Positions 5,420 to 6,372 of a DNA stretch of 6,372 nucleotides are shown piece after piece (the first letter of the stretch is position 1; the number at the start of each line of letters is the position of its first letter). The stretch spans positions 1-6,372 of the forward strand of contig UQOG01000113.1 of the NCBI GenBank assembly GCA_900542615.1, given 5' to 3'. This stretch comes from an uncultured Eubacteriales bacterium (GTDB taxonomy: Bacteria; Bacillota; Clostridia; Christensenellales; CAG-138). Made by a program: the position numbers and the translations under genes. Below the pieces are notes generated by a model. The model worked only from the letters and a program-made list of their open reading frames with translations. It made no database searches and was not told where the DNA came from.

Positions 5420-6185
5420 CAAGCGCGTCATCGTATTCCTTTTGACCCTTTGCCTGCTGCTGGCAGCCACGGGCTGCAAGAGCGAGGAGCAGATTCAGCA
5501 GCAGCAGGTGGCGGAAAAGGCGGAAACCCCCATCTATGTGGATCTTCGCAGCACCATTACCGTCAACGGCACCGGGAAAGCGACCCAGACGCCGGATACT
5601 GCTACGGTGTATTTCTCCATCAATAATCAGGGGGAGGAATCCGAAGCCGTCCAGCAGGAAAACGCCCAGGCTACCCAGGCGGTGATCGACGCCCTTCTGG
5701 CCCTGGGGGTGGCCCAGGCGGATATTGAGACCAGCGCCGTGGACATTTACGAGCGGTACGATTACGACCAGGAGCCGCCTAAGGTCACCGGTTACCAAGC
5801 TTCCTGCCGGCTGACCGTGGTGTTCCGGAATATTGACCTGGTGGGCGAGGCCATCACCGCAGCGGTGGCGGCGGGGGCCAGCGAGGTACAAGGCCCGGAG
5901 TTTAGCCTTTCGGATGCCTCCGCCGCCTATCAGGAGGCCCTGGCCGCCGCTATGGCCGACGCCCAGGCCAAGGCCGAAGCCCTGGCCGGCGGCGCCCAGG
6001 TGACCCTGGTGGGGACGCCGATCTCCATCCAGGAGACCAGCACCAACCGGAACGTGGCCACCCTGACCATGGAGGCGGCTGTGGCTGAGGAAAGGGCAGA
6101 AGATGAAGCCGCTGTGGCTGCGCCCATCTCCGCAAGCGATATGGAGGTTACCGCTCAGGTTACTGCGGTGTTCGAGATCCGCTAA
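5403..6185 (+). CDS. SIMPL (DUF541) domain lipoprotein
   Basis: This 260-residue exported protein has a predicted lipoprotein signal with Cys25 in AATGC, a short Gln-rich linker (QIQQQQ, about residues 30-35), and a SIMPL/DUF541 domain from about 49 to the end. Family features visible are ITVNGTGKATQTPDTATVYFSI near the domain start, the repeated Ala-rich helices (for example AAYQEALAAAMADAQAKAEALA, here given as two parts: AAYQEALAAAMADA and QAKAEALA), and a closing strand MEVTAQVTAVFEIR. Relatives include E. coli YggE and the mouse signalling protein that named the domain; their biochemical role in bacteria is unclear, with links to oxidative stress reported for YggE. The ATG at 5403 has GGAGG (5392-5396) six bases upstream inside the preceding gene, which it overlaps by 17 bases, so translation is probably coupled. 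A segment near residues 219-245 is rich in Ala and Glu and may be a flexible insertion. Confidence 0.88.
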   Translation: MERKNSKRVIVFLLTLCLLLAATGCKSEEQIQQQQVAEKAETPIYVDLRSTITVNGTGKATQTPDTATVYFSINNQGEESEAVQQENAQATQAVIDALLALGVAQADIETSAVDIYERYDYDQEPPKVTGYQASCRLTVVFRNIDLVGEAITAAVAAGASEVQGPEFSLSDASAAYQEALAAAMADAQAKAEALAGGAQVTLVGTPISIQETSTNRNVATLTMEAAVAEERAEDEAAVAAPISASDMEVTAQVTAVFEIR

Positions 6186-6198
6186 GGGTTCTTTAGAG

Positions 6199-6255
6199 AA
6201 AGGCCCCCCAAGGGGCGATGGTTTCCTATGCCACCGCCCCAAAGGGGGCCTTTTT
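6199..6255 (+). terminator. Strong intrinsic terminator of the DUF4349-SIMPL operon
   Basis: Fourteen bases past the SIMPL stop, AAAGGCCCCC (6199-6208) pairs with GGGGGCCTTT (6244-6253). Inside it, GGGGCGATGG (6212-6221) pairs with CCACCGCCCC (6231-6240) with one A-C mismatch, so about 20 pairs close a 9-base loop with small internal bulges. The 3' arm runs into TTTTT at 6251-6255. The opposite strand has only a broken T tract, so it should act mainly rightward. Confidence 0.9.
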
Positions 6256-6333
6256 ATGTGTAGGTAAGGGGATAGGTGTAAATTCCGATAGGGATTGGGT
6301 AGGAGATACTTTGTGATATTGGCTCCGCCACGG

Positions 6334-6355
6334 CCAGGGGCGGCCGCGCCCCTGG
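6334..6355. repeat. GC-rich inverted repeat at the right edge
   Basis: CCAGGGGCG (6334-6342) is perfectly complementary to CGCCCCTGG (6347-6355) around a GCCG loop. No T tract follows, so it is not a standard terminator. A second small pairing, CCCC (6357-6360) with GGGG (6365-6368), follows at once and the element seems to continue beyond the window. Between the terminator at 6255 and this repeat I see no gene and no convincing promoter. Together with the left-edge cluster it suggests an intergenic palindromic repeat family. Confidence 0.5.
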
Positions 6356-6372
6356 ACCCCGGCTGGGGGCGG

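Noticed and set aside
5334..6242. A 302-codon minus-strand frame opposite the SIMPL gene.
   Set aside because: It runs antisense through the SIMPL gene and into the terminator, and its translation resembles no family I know.
6256..6333. Possible promoter for a gene beyond the right edge.
   Set aside because: Candidate boxes such as TTCCGA with TACTTT match poorly and no gene start follows inside the window.

Overview
The window is a GC-rich stretch of bacterial chromosome. AGGAGG-type ribosome binding sites, a probable TTG start, sigma-A-like promoters, lipoprotein signal peptides and a DUF4349/SIMPL pair together suggest a Gram-positive anaerobe of the Clostridia, probably a gut Oscillospirales relative. 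That placement is inference from style and gene content; no marker gene is present.

Layout. Five genes run leftward (minus strand) and two run rightward (plus strand) from a shared divergent promoter region at about 4164-4405. The leftward set starts with cysK and cysE, which make cysteine from serine through O-acetylserine. A 25-bp near-palindrome sits at the predicted cysK transcription start and is the best candidate regulatory site in the window. About 125 bp after cysE, a separate predicted promoter (2549-2577) leads into a tight three-gene cluster: a DagK/YegS-type lipid kinase, a PAP2-family lipid phosphatase and a TSUP (TauE/SafE, YfcA-like) membrane permease. No clear terminator separates cysE from the kinase gene, so some read-through is possible.

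The rightward set is a two-gene operon. It encodes a DUF4349 protein (lipoprotein signal, coiled coil, C-terminal membrane helix) and a SIMPL/DUF541 lipoprotein whose start lies inside the end of the first gene. It closes with a strong 20-bp-stem terminator at 6199-6255.

Both window edges carry clustered GC-rich inverted repeats: three hairpins in a row at 17-95 and at least one at 6334-6355. They look like dispersed intergenic palindromic repeats, and the leftmost can also act as a terminator. No RNA gene, CRISPR array, transposase or phage gene was seen. No gene-free stretch exceeds 300 bases. Most of the content is ordinary housekeeping. The points most worth following are the cysK operator, the edge repeats, and the functions of the DUF4349-SIMPL pair and the kinase-phosphatase-permease cluster.
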